Under the pieces are notes generated by a model, which ran no database searches, was not told the DNA's origin, and saw only the letters and a program-made list of their open reading frames with translations. Source: Tenodera sinensis (taxonomy: Eukaryota; Arthropoda; Insecta; Mantodea; Mantidae). From it: DNA of 64,000 nucleotides. This document shows positions 44,536 through 56,559 of this stretch, piece by piece. The DNA is taken from the NCBI GenBank assembly GCA_030765045.1, contig CM060969.1, positions 47,407,216 to 47,471,215 on the forward strand, given 5' to 3'. Position numbers and translations under genes: made by a program. Each line of letters starts with the position of its first letter. The stretch's first letter is position 1.

Positions 44536-45900
44536 TATATGTATGCATACGAACATCATAGGTGGTGCAATCCGGGAAACATGTTCATATACTCAGCATA
44601 TTATATACAAAATCATCCTACATAAAATGCATTTAATAACAGTATAACGAAATATATTAATAATAAATTGGATCCTATGATTATGAGTTATGACATACAC
44701 TGTTCATCCAATATGAGAATGAGAGAAATTTTGTAAAGTGGTGCTTCATTAACTTCACCTGAGGGACCGCCCCTGACGATCATGACTGTGCAAACACCGA
44801 CAGTCAATTGCAAACTCAAGGTCCGTGGTGAACCAAGCATGGAATACAGCTAGTCGCTGAATAGCTTTTTGTTTTGATTTCTAGACCAGGAAGGTAATGC
44901 GGCGAGCTGTTATTTCCCTATAGGTATACGTTGGCAGTAGTGTTGTGAACGGCGCGGAGGTTGCACGTAAGTCATATTTATCTAATGCTTTTTCATGCTC
45001 GAGACATGCACTTTACCTTCATCTATGCATTAAGTATAGGGTTACTAAATTATTGTAATGAAATGTAGGACATTAATAGTCTAAAGTGGACATTACACAA
45101 AAATGTAGCACATTAAAGAAAACAAAAATATAGCTTAATCCTCTTAAAAATTAAAAACATTAAAGAAACAATAAATTTTGAACTAATCGAAGTTAAATAT
45201 AGGAAAATTAAATTCCAAATCAAAATTGCCATCCAAACATGTATTCATAGGTTTTAAATTTCTTAAGGATTAATATAATCAAAATCTGTTGTATTAATGT
45301 GACCTTTTGTGCCCTCCATTTCGTATCAATGGGTGTAAAAAATATTCTGTCGAAAGATTATTTTCCTATCTACTTCATTTTAATTGAGATAAACTTTTCT
45401 GCCAATAGATGCATTTCACATTTCGTTATATACAAATGAAATAGCGAGAACACTACACCGGGGTTATAACTCCATACTCTATCCACAACTTTATCAGAAA
45501 CAAGTCAAAATCGACAGGATTTGAAAGGTAAGAAAGCTCTGCCTATGTTCCCTATGATAAATTATTATTCAACTTCCGGCGTATACCTGAGGTGTACACT
45601 TTAAATTTCACTGAGTTATCTTTAATAATACGAACCAGCTTTTTTAATGATAACAGTTTTCATTGCATTACGTTTCCTCCAAAGCTCAAATTTTATTATC
45701 AAACTGTATGATTAAAAGCTTGTTTTTCCAGGAACTATAAAAGTTTTTACAAATTCATACATTTCAACAACATTCGTATTATTTTTAATTAGTCTGGTAA
45801 ATACAGAGTCAATATATCATATATTTATCTATAACAGTTTTCTTATGCGTACCGAAGTACCAAGAAATCTAAATCTGAGAAACAATGAGTTAAAGTTTTC
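44536..45900. other. AT-rich stretch without recognised gene
   Basis: No domain or repeat structure was recognised on either strand. Confidence 0.4.
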
Positions 45901-45909
45901 ACAGTATTT

Positions 45910-46048
45910 TTCATTCTGGTAGTTAGCATGCTTATCCTCAAATCCAGATGTCCAGGGTTTGATTCCCGGCTGAAGAGTGGGATTATCTCTTTAGCTAGAA
46001 TTATTCCTCAGCCTCCCTAGGGTTTGGCGGTTTGAATGGGAGTGTGAA

Positions 46049-46121
<73 letters not shown>
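45910..46121 (+). mobile_element. tRNA-like SINE ending in a TG array
   Basis: GGTAGTTAGCATGCTTATCC (A-box region), CCAGGGTTTGATTCCCGGC (B box at about 45952), a body with AGCCTCCCTAGGGTTTGGCGG, and then a TG array from about 46053 to 46121 that takes the place of a tail. Confidence 0.65.
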
Positions 46122-46126
<5 letters not shown>

Positions 46127-46139
46127 TAATGTAATAACA

Positions 46140-46565
46140 ATTCCCAAACATTCAAAGTATAGATACGTTTTATTTGTCATGAGAAAGTCTTAAAGATGTA
46201 TTTTAATCAATATCGTTAAGCTATTTTTGAGAAAATGAAAAATAACGGGTACTTTTCCATGTAAAGGGTAATTTTGGGTGAGGAGTTTCCTTCGAAATCT
46301 TCGTATCATATCTTTGGAAGGAACAGAATTTAAATGCCAAGTTTCGCATTTATTCGACTTTTTGTTTTTGAGTTATGCTGTTCACAGACAAACATGGACA
46401 CAGACACACAAGCACACACATATACATACGACCCTTTCCTAAAAAGCTTTTATTTCAGGGGGCATCAAAACTTATATTTTCGGTAAAATCCCTACATTGA
46501 ATATTTGGACGGAATCCAGTACGTCCTCCACTTACTGATAATAGTAGTAGAGAAAGCAATAAGCT
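46140..46565 (+). repeat. R830 fragment (3' half)
   Basis: Matches the second half of the R830 unit: TTTTAATCAATATCGTTA, GGGTAATTTTGGGTGAGGAG, TTGAGTTATGCTGTTCACAG, a short CA-rich stretch, GGGGGCATCAAAACTTATAT and GTAGTAGAGAAAGCAATAAG at the end. Confidence 0.8.
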
Positions 46566-46959
46566 AGACTCTTAATTTAGATGCTTTTTATAAATATATT
46601 TGAGTTTGTCTCGTAAATTTCATCAAATACCATTTGAACATCCCATAACCTAAATGTTGTGATATATTTATGAAGGAAAAATATATGTGTAGCCTAAACG
46701 ACTATGTTCACCACAAATCTTTTGTTTTAAATAATAAATGCAGTTTTGGCTTTTAAAGTGAAAAAAGTATCGTATTAATTTTACTAATTGAAGTTACAGA
46801 AGGGGGAAAGTGACTCTCCTTGCCCCTCCTAAGGAAGCTCTTGCTCCACACTATATAATTTCGTACTCTAACTTACACAGTTCTAAAATAGTAAGATTTT
46901 AAAAGGTTCACGTTGTAAACTACATTTGATTGTTTACAAGTAAAATTGAAATGTAGATA

Positions 46960-47132
46960 TGCTTTTTCTATTTTCTTTACTATGTATAATAAGTAGGGCA
47001 AATATTGTATTCGACCCAAAAATTCGATGTCGAGATTTCACGGAAGCACATGTTTTGAGGCCCCTTGAATCCAGAAAGAGCATTTTTAGAAAAAGGTCCG
47101 TGTGTGTGTTTGTGTGTGTGTCTCTCTCTCTC

Positions 47133-47196
<64 letters not shown>

Positions 47197-47275
47197 GAGT
47201 CAGTGAACAGCAAATTAAAAGTCGGTTAAAAACCAAAATTAGCATTTAAATTTAATATCTTTCAAGGATGCGATC
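46960..47275 (-). repeat. R830 fragment, inverted, part 1
   Basis: Read on the minus strand: GATATTAAATTTAAATGC, TTTTTAACCGACTTTTAA, the CA array, GGACCTTTTTCTAAAAATGC, GGGGCCTCAAAACATGTG and ATCGAATTTTTGGGTCGAATAC. It is interrupted by SINE A at 47281; the remainder is at 47490-47625. Confidence 0.8.
47097..47195. repeat. TG microsatellite inside R830
   Basis: TG run with a CT-rich interruption at 47121-47132, at the position of the R830 CA stretch. Confidence 0.95.
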
Positions 47276-47280
47276 CGAAA

Positions 47281-47470
47281 ACTTTACATGATCCCAAGGT
47301 CGCGGGTTCAAACTCGGCCCAGGCCGATGGTTTTTAAATGTGTTTAAAAACGACAGCTCCATGTCAGTAGATTTACTGGCATGTAAAAGAACACCTGCGG
47401 GAGAAATTCCGGCACACCGGTGACGCTGATGTGACCCTGGCAATTGACAGCGTCGTTAAATAAAGAAATA
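47281..47470 (+). mobile_element. tRNA-derived SINE, family A
   Basis: Starts inside the tRNA-like head (ATCCCAAGGTCGCGGGTTCAA, B box), then the family core (CATGTCAGTAGATTTACTGG, CATGTAAAAGAACACCTGCG, GACGCTGATGTGACCCTGG, CAATTGACAGCGTCGTTAAA) and an A-rich end at 47460-47470. It sits in an R830 copy. Confidence 0.87.
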
Positions 47471-47489
47471 ATTTTTTAAATCTTTTTAC

Positions 47490-47625
47490 ATCTACAAGAA
47501 ACTTAGCAGCAAGATAACTTCTACAAATGTTTATCTCGATTAAAATGAAGTAGATAGAGGAATAAGTGTTTATAAGAATAGTTTGTGCGAAGGGAGAAAG
47601 GCATGTGAGTGCAACACATCAGATG
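47490..47625 (-). repeat. R830 fragment, inverted, part 2
   Basis: Read on the minus strand it has the R830 start: TGATGTGTTGCACTCACATG, then a decayed CTTTCTCCC, CTATTCTTATAAACACTTAT and AATCGAGATAAACATTTGTAG. Confidence 0.75.
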
Positions 47626-47659
<34 letters not shown>

Positions 47660-47824
47660 CTTCTTTATACATTTCCAGCTGCGCTTTACCAGTGATTCAG
47701 AGTTGTTTCGTGCATACATTTGGTGAAAGGACGAACGGATATCAATAGGTGCAACGAAATAAAGAATATGTTTAATTAATTCGTGGTGTAACCTTTTGAA
47801 TGTCATTTCGCGCTTTATGTGCAC
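47626..47824 (-). other. Short ORF running into a 29-base A tract (possible retrocopy)
   Basis: On the minus strand an open frame (MHIKREMTFKRLHHELIKHI...) runs into 29 A residues (T at 47626-47654), which then abut the R830 start. A 5'-truncated retroposed 3' end inserted beside R830 would explain this. The peptide is not recognised. Confidence 0.35.
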
Positions 47825-47930
47825 TTGATTAAGCCAAGCATGAAAATCTATTTACACACTAATTAATATACGTTCTTTGAATGAATAAACGAAATAAGCT
47901 CACTTGATCTCTGTAGTGCAAGGGCCTCCT

Positions 47931-48157
47931 CCCGCCTCGATAGCGTGATAGCGTGTGTGCCTCACGTTCAAGAGGTCGCGAGTTCGAATCTCGCTTAGGG
48001 TAAGTTATCCGGGTAAGGTTTTTTCCGAGGTTTTCCCTTATCCTGAGAAGACGAATGTCGGGTAACTTAAAGCTCCATGGACCTCGGGCTCATTTGAGCA
48101 TCATTTCACCCGTTTCATTCACTCACCGTCCGATATGACGCAATGTTGGAGGACGTT

Positions 48158-48193
<36 letters not shown>
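47931..48193 (+). mobile_element. tRNA-derived SINE, family D, with poly(A) tail and target duplication
   Basis: CCTCACGTTCAAGAGGTCGC then GAGTTCGAATCTCGC (B box) form the tRNA-like head. The body has TAAGTTATCCGGGTAAGG, TTTTCCCTTATCCTGAGAAG, GGGTAACTTAAAGCTCC and CACCGTCCGATATGACGC. It ends in 32 A residues (48162-48193). GGCCTCCT at 47923-47930 and 48194-48201 is the target duplication. Confidence 0.9.
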
Positions 48194-48196
<3 letters not shown>

Positions 48197-48277
48197 CTCC
48201 TACCGGTATAGGGGTAGCTCACTAGGACCTTCAACTAGAGGACCTCGTGTTCTCGTAAGGGGGAATTTGTATCTATA

Positions 48278-48745
48278 GCATGTCCCAAAATTAGACCGGC
48301 AAACTTTGGGACCTGATAGATAACGTTATTTTAAACACTTTTTGTTAAGAAATGCTTTTTGCTGCGGTGCTTCGTTTAAGCACTAGACGAGCTAATGTCA
48401 GATTATTGCCTCCCACCCAGTATAAGCATTTACGGCAAAATCAACAATGCAAATTAGTATCACATTTATCTTAGTAAGACACAATCGTAATCCAAGAGAC
48501 AAACACAGAACACATAAACAAAACAAACATCTCATTGCTTACAGTTAATCACAGCTTTACTATTCAAGATTAGACTGACAAACTTTTAAACCAGAGAAAT
48601 GACTGGTGTCTTTGCAAGAGTACGGCAGAGTAAGGGCACGCCGATGCACTCTTTGTATTAATCGCAATGGGGGTGCGTTCGAACATTTACTTTGAATTTA
48701 CCTATCAGCTCCCAAGGTTTGTTGGTGTAATTTTGGGACACACTG
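48278..48745. mobile_element. TA-target MITE, 468 bp
   Basis: Terminal inverted repeats of about 45 bp with TGTCCCAAAATTA and GATAG in both: GCATGTCCCAAAATTAGACC at the left; CAGTGTGTCCCAAAATTACA reading in from the right. TA flanks at 48276-48277 and 48746-48747. The ends are of Tc1/mariner type. No transposase. Confidence 0.85.
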
Positions 48746-48960
48746 TATAGTTTAATAATGTCCTGTTATACCAGCAATAGCTTAAGTGCCTAGTGCCTAG
48801 TTTATATCACCCTCCTAACATACATCCTAATTATTACTTGATATACTAGCATTCTAGCATTACACATAATTTTAGATACCCTGTAGTTTCAAATTAATTG
48901 GCAATTTGAGAAGGCTTAGAAAAATATTTGTTGAAAATAGCTGCATTACTATTCCTGCAC

Positions 48961-49136
48961 ACAACGCTAATGCAAACAGCACTCGCCAAGTGTGAAAAAA
49001 TTCCCCTATTTTTCCTCCCTTCAAATCGGAGAACGAGAAAAACAAAGCAAAAACCGGTTCTACTAGCGCGTGCTACTGCAGTTAAGGAGGGGTGGACTCC
49101 TCTCTTCACACCCTGGGAGTGATGTTTGACATGCCT
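48961..49136. mobile_element. hAT-type MITE, inverted copy of 33063-33236
   Basis: The reverse complement matches 33063-33236 along its length: GGTGTGAAGAGAGGAGTCCA, GTAGCACGCGCTAGTAGAAC, TTCTCGTTCTCCGATTTGAA. The right terminal repeat (CATCACTCCCAGGGTGTGAA reading in) is intact and the left one is decayed at its outermost bases. No clear target duplication. Confidence 0.88.
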
Positions 49137-49639
49137 GCTGTAGGGTATCCTCACTGATAGCAGGATATTGAGAGGCAGTCTAAAGTGTTGTTCTAAAATA
49201 TCACTTTAAACATTTAGTACTGTTTGGTACTATAATGGCATCATTATAGTACCAAAGCCAAAAATCAGAAGTAACCAAATTGTTACAAAACTAATCTAAA
49301 TATTCGAACATTAGAACATTTGAAAATACCGCTAGATTTGTTTGCTGTTAACTTCATGCCCGCCTATTCAATATAAAGGTAAGTAGAAAACAGACTGGCA
49401 AAACTTAGGAATTGTGTGATCTAGTATGTTCACGCCAAGGGCATACACACGTTTGAGGAAAGGATAGTTATTTAAAAGCAGGTGGTTATTATCAAGTATG
49501 ACAAGAAATATATTTCCAAGAAAATGTTTATACAATTAAACAATAGCGTTGCTTAACAGAATCCCTATTAATATGTGTCACTTTCATCATATGCTTTTGC
49601 ATTTTATGAATTGTATTTGACAGAAAAGGCAAGTACATG

Positions 49640-49860
49640 CTGTGCAAAGGTTCTCAAGTACGATTCCCGGTTGGGGGATGAGGATTTTTCCGTAACCAAG
49701 ATCCTTCCCAGTCCGGAAGCGTGAATGTGCACGTCATCTTATGTATAACCCAGAAATCCTATGACAAGTAAGTCCATTGCCGATGGGCAATATTGGTAAA
49801 ACGCCGCCGATACGACATTCCAGTTAAAGGCGAGATATAAAGCTACAATACAAAAAAATC
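49640..49860 (+). mobile_element. Possible tRNA-like SINE
   Basis: AAGTACGATTCCCGGTTGGG resembles a B box. The body has AAGATCCTTCCCAGTCCGG and GATGGGCAATATTGGTAAAA. It is a single copy here, so the call rests on the B box only. Confidence 0.4.
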
Positions 49861-50284
49861 AAGTACAAATATATTCTAATTGTGGCGATAAGGTAATATT
49901 ATAATGGCAGTCTACCTAAATTATATCTGCTGTAGACGCTAGATTTGAAATAACGTTCAATATTTTGGAAAGCTCCATTCACAAGTTTGTATTCTGAAAA
50001 ACTACTGCAGCATTTACACATATTGTTTGACTTTATACGTCTGATTGGTTTGGCGCTGACCACATCTTACCCTCCAGTACTGCACCCCACTCGTGACGCC
50101 TGCGATGGGAAGTGGTGGAAGACGCTACGCCGGGCGACAAATCTTGATCCGGAAAGGACTGTTGCACCGCGGGATTAGTTATTTTTCATAGGTCGTCAAG
50201 GACCATTTAGCCATCCGGATGATGTATATTTTTATTACATATTTTATGCACACACATATTTACTCTCACTCATACTTCCAGACA

Positions 50285-50390
50285 CACACACACGAGCGAT
50301 ACTGGAGTCGGGACTCCAACCCGCGACCCTCTGCGCGGCGGAGTGCCAAAGACATGCTCTAGCGACCATAACTGACGGCCGGCAGTTATG
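50285..50390 (-). mobile_element. tRNA-like SINE head
   Basis: The minus strand reads GGTCGCTAGAGCATGTCTTT (A-box region), GGGTCGCGGGTTGGAGTCCC (B box), then a CA/TG-rich flank. A working tRNA is unlikely because the D-arm consensus is poor. Confidence 0.5.
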
Positions 50391-50867
50391 TAGTTGGTCA
50401 TGTTGAATTATTATTTACTGTGGCTCTTCAAACAGTAATGTGACAGTTTTTGGCGTAGAGGTAGATACAAGGCCACAATTACTGCTGAATCATGTTCCCA
50501 TTTTCTCAACCATGATTTACTTCCCTTCTTGTAAAAGCGGCCCACAAAGTGAGAAGAGAAATGTGGTATCGGCAGAATGGTGCACAATTACATTTTGCAG
50601 TATGTACCTACACATCAGCTGTTAAACGAAAACTTTGGTGATAGGTGCAATGGGTGTGCTGGACCACCATATAGACCAGACATGACACTACTTTTAGTGG
50701 AGATACATAAAACATAGTCATGTTTCCAGCACCTACAACAAATGAGAATATGACATATCGAATACATAGAGCTTGCATGTCCTTGCATGTTGACAACTGA
50801 TAAAACCTTATCAAACTAACTACCTTGGGAATTACCATTAGATGTTAATGGAAGTTACTTTGAGCAT

Positions 50868-51276
50868 GTTACGTGAACGCTGGGGTGCATTTATTTCGTA
50901 CCGCGGTTTCCTTTCATCGTTTCCCTTCATCCCATTTTCTTATTATCTTTCCGGTGTACTTTCGGACCTGTAGTACTGGCACATGACGCCAGTACGGGCA
51001 TATGACGCGATTGATTGCGCATGGTAACTGCTGTTCTCGGTGCTAGGTGGCGTTTGGCCGGTCTTGCCCTCCTTCGGGTGGGGGAACACCCAGTGCGACA
51101 CCGGAACCGCGGTATGGTGGATGCTTGGCGGGGCCTGGCACCGGGATTAAGAGATCTCAGCACTCGTTAGGGACTTCCGCGCGTCTCTGTGGCCTTTCTG
51201 GGGTTTGGTAGCCACAATAGATCTGTGTAGGTCGAGTGAGCGAGGTGTCCTCTCTGTGCCTGTACGCTTTACCCTT
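50868..51276 (+). mobile_element. Retroposon family F, 409 bp, with 13-bp target duplication
   Basis: Flanked by TTACTTTGAGCAT at 50855-50867 and 51277-51289. GC-rich 5' part without a recognised tRNA head or ORF. The 3' part (TTAGGGACTTCCGCGCGTCT to GTGCC) is shared with 44273-44448 and ends in TTTACCC-type sequence rather than poly(A). It could be a SINE with an unusual head or a 5'-truncated LINE 3' UTR. Confidence 0.88.
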
Positions 51277-51766
51277 TTACTTTGAGCATTTAATAAAGTA
51301 ATTTAAAGTAACCACTTGGGTATTTATTTACGTACATATTCATTTAGTATTACATCTGACACAAAATTTAATGGTGTGTAGTTTAACGTAAAATCCAATC
51401 AGAGGCCTGCCAGGCTTTGTGGTGTTGTATGGTTAAAGATGCTGTGAAGTCATGCGCTGTAAAACTGGTGATATAAATATAATTTACACCCACAACATTC
51501 ATTTGCACAACAGGAAAGAATAGTAATTGTTAGATATGAGCCCTGTTAAATTTCTATCAGACGTAGGCACCTATGTTCCACTACATCATACTTCAATGAA
51601 AACATTCTATAGCAGCTCAATTAACCTTAGAAAAAGTGTCGAACAAAAGTGACTTCGTTTATTGAAAGGAACCACAATACAACAAACGTATAAGCATTCC
51701 ATTTAAAATTCTATGTCCCCATAAAGAGCCCTGTGTAAATATTTTCCATATCACAATTTGGAAAGC

Positions 51767-52169
51767 GAGCGGCGCCGTGGCCGAGAGCTTTGACCGTTCG
51801 TCTACCACCTAGGCGGCCCGGCTTCGATCCCAGGGACCTGCGTGTTATATTCGTGGTGGAGGAAGCTGTGTCTGGGCGGGATTTCTCCGGGTTCTCCGGT
51901 TTCCCCCGCCACTCATTCCACCAATTGCTTCATAATCATCTTTCCATTCATCCATCTCGCCTGTATTTCAAATCATCCCCTTCCTCACTATCATTTCTGG
52001 TCCTTAGCTGACCACCCGCTTCCAGGTCTTCACTCTGATCCATAAGTTTCTCTGCTCCCCAACAGGCGTCTGACCTTAGACACTGGCTTGTCAGCCCAGG
52101 GGGTGTAGGTCCTACACAAGGGGTGAGTAATCAGATAAAGAAGAAGAAGAAAAAGAAGAAGAAGGAGAC
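51767..52169 (+). mobile_element. tRNA-derived SINE, family E, with GAA-rich tail and target duplication
   Basis: Target duplication ATTTGGAAAGC at 51756-51766 and 52170-52180. The tRNA-like head is GCGCCGTGGCCGAGAGCTTT (A-box region) and CGGCTTCGATCCCAGGGAC (B box). The body holds GGGTTCTCCGGTTTCCCCCG, CCACTCATTCCACCAATTGC, CTTCCAGGTCTTCACTCTG and CCCCAACAGG. The tail is AAGAAGAAG-rich. It matches 56868-57235. Confidence 0.93.
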
Positions 52170-52689
52170 ATTTGGAAAGCTCCTTGTCCCATTAAGATTT
52201 GGAATTTTTAGCATATTTTCTTTTCTATTATTTTAAGAGATATTCGAATCTAACACCTTATGTAGGCCACCGCGTATATCTGCCCCACTTGGATAATCAA
52301 AACGAATTTGTGCATTTACGCTGTAGAGTAGTGATGTCCAACCTTGTCTCCTTGGAGATGCTTACGTGATTAGCGGCTATTTCCCACGAAATAGCCAAAC
52401 GCGGAACACTCTTCTGAGTGAGTTCTTAGTGAAACTCGCCATTTAAACAACTAACTCTAACCTTATATTGTCTCCTGCTTAAGAATACATCCCCAAGAAC
52501 AGGTAAGGCGATTATTGGTAACAAATGTTTTTTAATGAAACTTAGGGTTTTAATTGAACAACTAACGCTGTCATGTATCTATGCGTATGTGTGTGCATGT
52601 ATGAGTATGAGTGTGTTGAGATACGACAAGGTTTGGAGGGAGGAGTTAGCACCTTGAGCTGTAGAAGATATTTTGTGCCTGTGGCCTTG

Positions 52690-53220
52690 ACGAGTCCTCC
52701 GAGGGAGAAGTGAGATGAGAGGAGACAGAAGGTGGCCGGACCTAAGAAGTACGACAGTAGAGAGCAGAGTCCCTGCAGTTTCAGATGATGTAAGCTGTCG
52801 ATGGCATCTCGTACAAGGGGCTGTCTCCTGCGGAATATGCATCACACTTGAGGGTGCTGGGACTCAAAGACCGCCCCCGATCCGGAGGACGAAGGTTTAT
52901 GGAGATCATACTTTCCCCCCATGCAACGCCGAGACTCCCGCCGACACTGACAACCCTGAAACAGTCAAGCAGGATGAAGGTGAAGTGAAATGAGTAGTGA
53001 GGTTGGGGGGGGGGACAGAAAATTCGGGGATGTAATTAACCTTCCCAGCATTCGTCTAATGACCCAGGGAAACCCCGAGTGAGTGAGTGAGTGAGTGAGT
53101 GAGTGAGTGAGTGAGTGATTAGGGTTTAAGAGCCCGTCGACAGCTAGGTCATTAGAGCCGGAAACCCCGAGAAAAGACCTATGGGGCAGGATTCGGCTGC
53201 GGGGATCAAACTGGGAGCCT
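52690..53220 (-). mobile_element. tRNA-derived SINE, family B, diverged
   Basis: Minus strand: tRNA-like start around 53220 (CACGTTAACGTGTGAGGCTC, CAGTTTGATCCCCGCAGCC as B box), a body with GGGTTTCCCTGGGTCATTAG, and a 3' part with TCTCCTCTCATCTCAC. A GAGT array lies inside it. Confidence 0.65.
53077..53118. repeat. GAGT microsatellite
   Basis: About ten units of GAGT within the family B SINE, expanded from the CCCCGAG motif. Confidence 0.97.
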
Positions 53221-53791
53221 CACACGTTAACGTGGTTGTTTGGATTTATTGTTTTTATTTTTAATTGTTTATTTTATTCTATTTCTTTCTTTCTCTCTCT
53301 CTTTCTCTCTTTCTTTCTTTTTTTAAATACGATAATTGCCAAACCGATTGTTACGAAACTGGTATACAATATACCGTAAATTATGCAATACGTATTTAGA
53401 AACCACAATTGCATACCATGCCTGTTTTGTTTATCTCTTCTGGCATGAAGTTGGGCTGGAGAAAAGAAAGTTTCTTTAGAGGTCACCTCGGACGTTTCCT
53501 TATGCATGACCTTCCCTACGAACACCTGTTACCCACTTTTGACTGTCTACGAAGCAATAGCTCTGTGCACTGAGAGCTTGCGTTTGATTCCCATCTGATA
53601 CTTTTTGCTTGTGAGGTAATTCAGCAAATGTTAACATGCCGTGTTTCACATTATTTGTGGGGCAATCATGACTAGTATAAAGTAATATATTAATATTGCA
53701 GTGTTAATAAATTTCATAATATGTAGAGATCAGCAATTATACAGGGCCTTCCGAAATTTGTGCCAACACATTTTATTTTTTACTTTCCTTA

Positions 53792-54657
53792 CTGCGTACT
53801 TACAGTAAGTAGAGGAAATCTTTTATTCCACCCAAAATTTCGATTCCAAGATATCACCATAAATATATTTTTGAGATTCCCTGAATAAAGAAATAAAAGG
53901 AGCATTTTAAGTAAAAGTTCTCTGTCTCTATGTATGTGTGTGTCTGTGTGTGTGTGACAGCACAACTCTAAGAGAAAAGTTTGTTAAACATTAAAGAACA
54001 AAATTGGTATTTAAGTTTAGTGTTCTCTAAGGATGCGACACGAAGATTTTCAGTAAATCCTCCAACCCCAAAATGGCTCTAGCTATTTTCATTAAATCGC
54101 CTTATGTTTAAAATATTTTCATGACTAATGAAATCCACATTTATCTTGAACTTTCTGGGTACAGCCTCTGAAGTCCGCTTCATAAATTTTGCATACTTGG
54201 TAAACCGCAAAAGATAGGCAACTAGACAGAGAAAGACAAAGAATTATTCTTGATAGATAAAAAGATAGTTCTCGTTAAAGCACACAATTATGTGAAATAT
54301 CTTTTTTATCTTATTTTTTTGGAGTTAATCATTTCCGAGATATTTGTGTTTATTCATTTGAATTTTCCAGTACTTATACTGTTCTAAATTGACAAGTTAT
54401 TGTTCGTTTTTTCACTAGTTTTATTCCCCCCATGGTTATGCAAATACAATAGAATTTGAAAGCAATCACACAGGGAGTAGTTCTTAAAAGATTTGACTAT
54501 CGCTTCAGTCTACTATATTTTCCTACCCCCTACAAGGAAATGTGTAATAAAGCAATTTCTACGGATTTTTATGTTCATTAACATGAAGTAGAAAAATAAA
54601 CGTTTGTAAGAATAATTTCTACACGGTTAAGTAGAGAAAGTCATGTGAGTGCAACAC
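53792..54657 (-). repeat. R830 copy, inverted, near full length
   Basis: Minus strand reads from GTGTTGCACTCACATGACTT (start, near 54657) to the end hairpin CTACTTACTGTAAGTACGC near 53792, with the usual internal phrases in order but diverged (AGTGTTTCTCACTATAAC-like parts poorly preserved). A short TG-rich stretch lies at 53933-53957. Confidence 0.75.
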
Positions 54658-54699
54658 GTATTAGCTATTTTCAATTTCTCTATACGCACTTAAAATATG

Positions 54700-56180
54700 A
54701 GGAGGAAGCATTGCATTCTACCCGAAAATTCGTCATTGAGATTCCATACTTGGAATGAACTACAATCTGTTTCACATACACACAAGACATAACCATTAAC
54801 ATCTGTATATACAGAGTGTTAAAGAACTACACGAAATATTTTCAGAGGATATGGAGATGTCTTAAACAAGTAATTTGAGATAGGAGACTTATGTGTTAGT
54901 TCAAATTTCGAAGCTACGACTATAAGTTTCTAAAGTGCCAGTACGCCACTGACTAACATCAACCATTCGAGAGCGCAACTTACGAAAAGGAAGGGACATT
55001 TTACAATGTACCACTCTGGCGCAGTGACTGTAACGTTAGCGTTTTCGAGCTCCAATCTCGTTCGCTTCTTTATTTTATATTTTATTCTTTTCTTTATTTT
55101 GAGTAGAGCGTACTAACGCTGTTTTGATCTACATTTTAAATTATGTTTCAATATATGCAGTTTTATTTCGACACGTCAGTGTAATTAATTACAATTCTTG
55201 CTAACAAAAAGTTGAAACCTGCTTAATACATACGTTCATTAGCTGCACTTCAGAATGGAAAGTAGTTTAAAGGGTCAAAGAATGAGTAAAAGCATAAAAA
55301 CATCTAAGACTTTACGTCAGTTTTATAGGAACTGCTCGAAACTGTGACCTGAATTGAACAGGTGGTGCTTTAATAAAAGTATTTAGGGACTGTTTCAATA
55401 CAGTTGATAATTGCCCTGGCAAGAGCAGCGTCTGGTATTTTATTTGGTGTTTTGGCATGACCGAAGTTACTGTGAAAATTCACACTGATGAATAGGGACC
55501 TAATTCAATGAAACAGTAATTGTTTAATCTATTTTGATCTTAAATAACATATATTTAGAGATATTCATCAATTACGTGAAACAGAAGTGGCCTACACCTT
55601 CAAGTTTTAGCTGGAGTTTGTTTTCACTCTTCCGAACAGCAATACTTTCGATGGAAAGATATCAGGTGCTACTGATATCTAGTTTGCACAACAAGATGCA
55701 TGGAAAACAGTTTTTCAACTAATGTGACCCATGGACTGTGCAATAAACCATACGAAATCGTTACAATGTTAATATTCTAGATGACAGGATAAATAGTAAA
55801 GTTCAACAACTTAATGACCGACGTTACCCAAGGTGGCCGAAATTAGCCTGTTTTACCGTACTGCGAAATTGCCTTCCCATACTCTACATAGTAACTTATT
55901 GTTGATCTTTTTCTCGTCACGTGCTATTTGAATACTATGTACTGGCGATAGGCACAAACCGGTATGTGTGGCAGTAGGTTATCTGCGTCACTTTTCCTGG
56001 TGAATACCCGAAGAAGCCGTTTCGCACTGGTTTCTCAGAATCGACACCGCAATAGCTGAGGTGAGTTCATATTAGCCACACCTTTAAAAAGAAATCTTAA
56101 CAAACTGTGGGTGTTCAGTCTGTGCTGAGCAAACCTTTGTTTCCTCATGTTAACCGAGGTGCTAGGATAGTTGCAAAACA
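54700..56180. other. AT-rich stretch without recognised gene
   Basis: No domain, array or terminal repeat could be supported. The 62-codon ORF at 55534-55722 shows no motif. Confidence 0.4.
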
Positions 56181-56559
56181 TTCTGAACTGTGCTCTCACA
56201 TGACTTTCTCTACGAACTCTCGCACAAACTCTTCTTACAAATGCTTATTCTTCTGTCTACCTCATGATATCCGAAATAAACATTTGCAGAAATTGTTTTA
56301 TTACATAGACACTAGCTGGAATAGCTGGCGTTGCCCGTGGTTTGACGATTTATCCCTACAAGTTTTAGACTTAGATTGCACTTGTCCAACAGCCGTGTGT
56401 TTCTTTGGAGACATTTAAAAAGTAGTACTTAACACATTTAAATAAATATTTAATTAAAACAGGATACTATGAGGAATAATAAATAAACTAAATAAATAAA
56501 AGCACCGCGATGACACTATGCGAAAGCACTGTTGAATAACCGCAAATACCATAGGAAGA

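Noticed and set aside
56310..56350. RTE-like 3' end (ACTAGCTGG...GTTGCCCGTGG)
   Set aside because: It resembles the ACTAGCTG...CCCGCGG phrase of some insect repeats but is too short and isolated to call.
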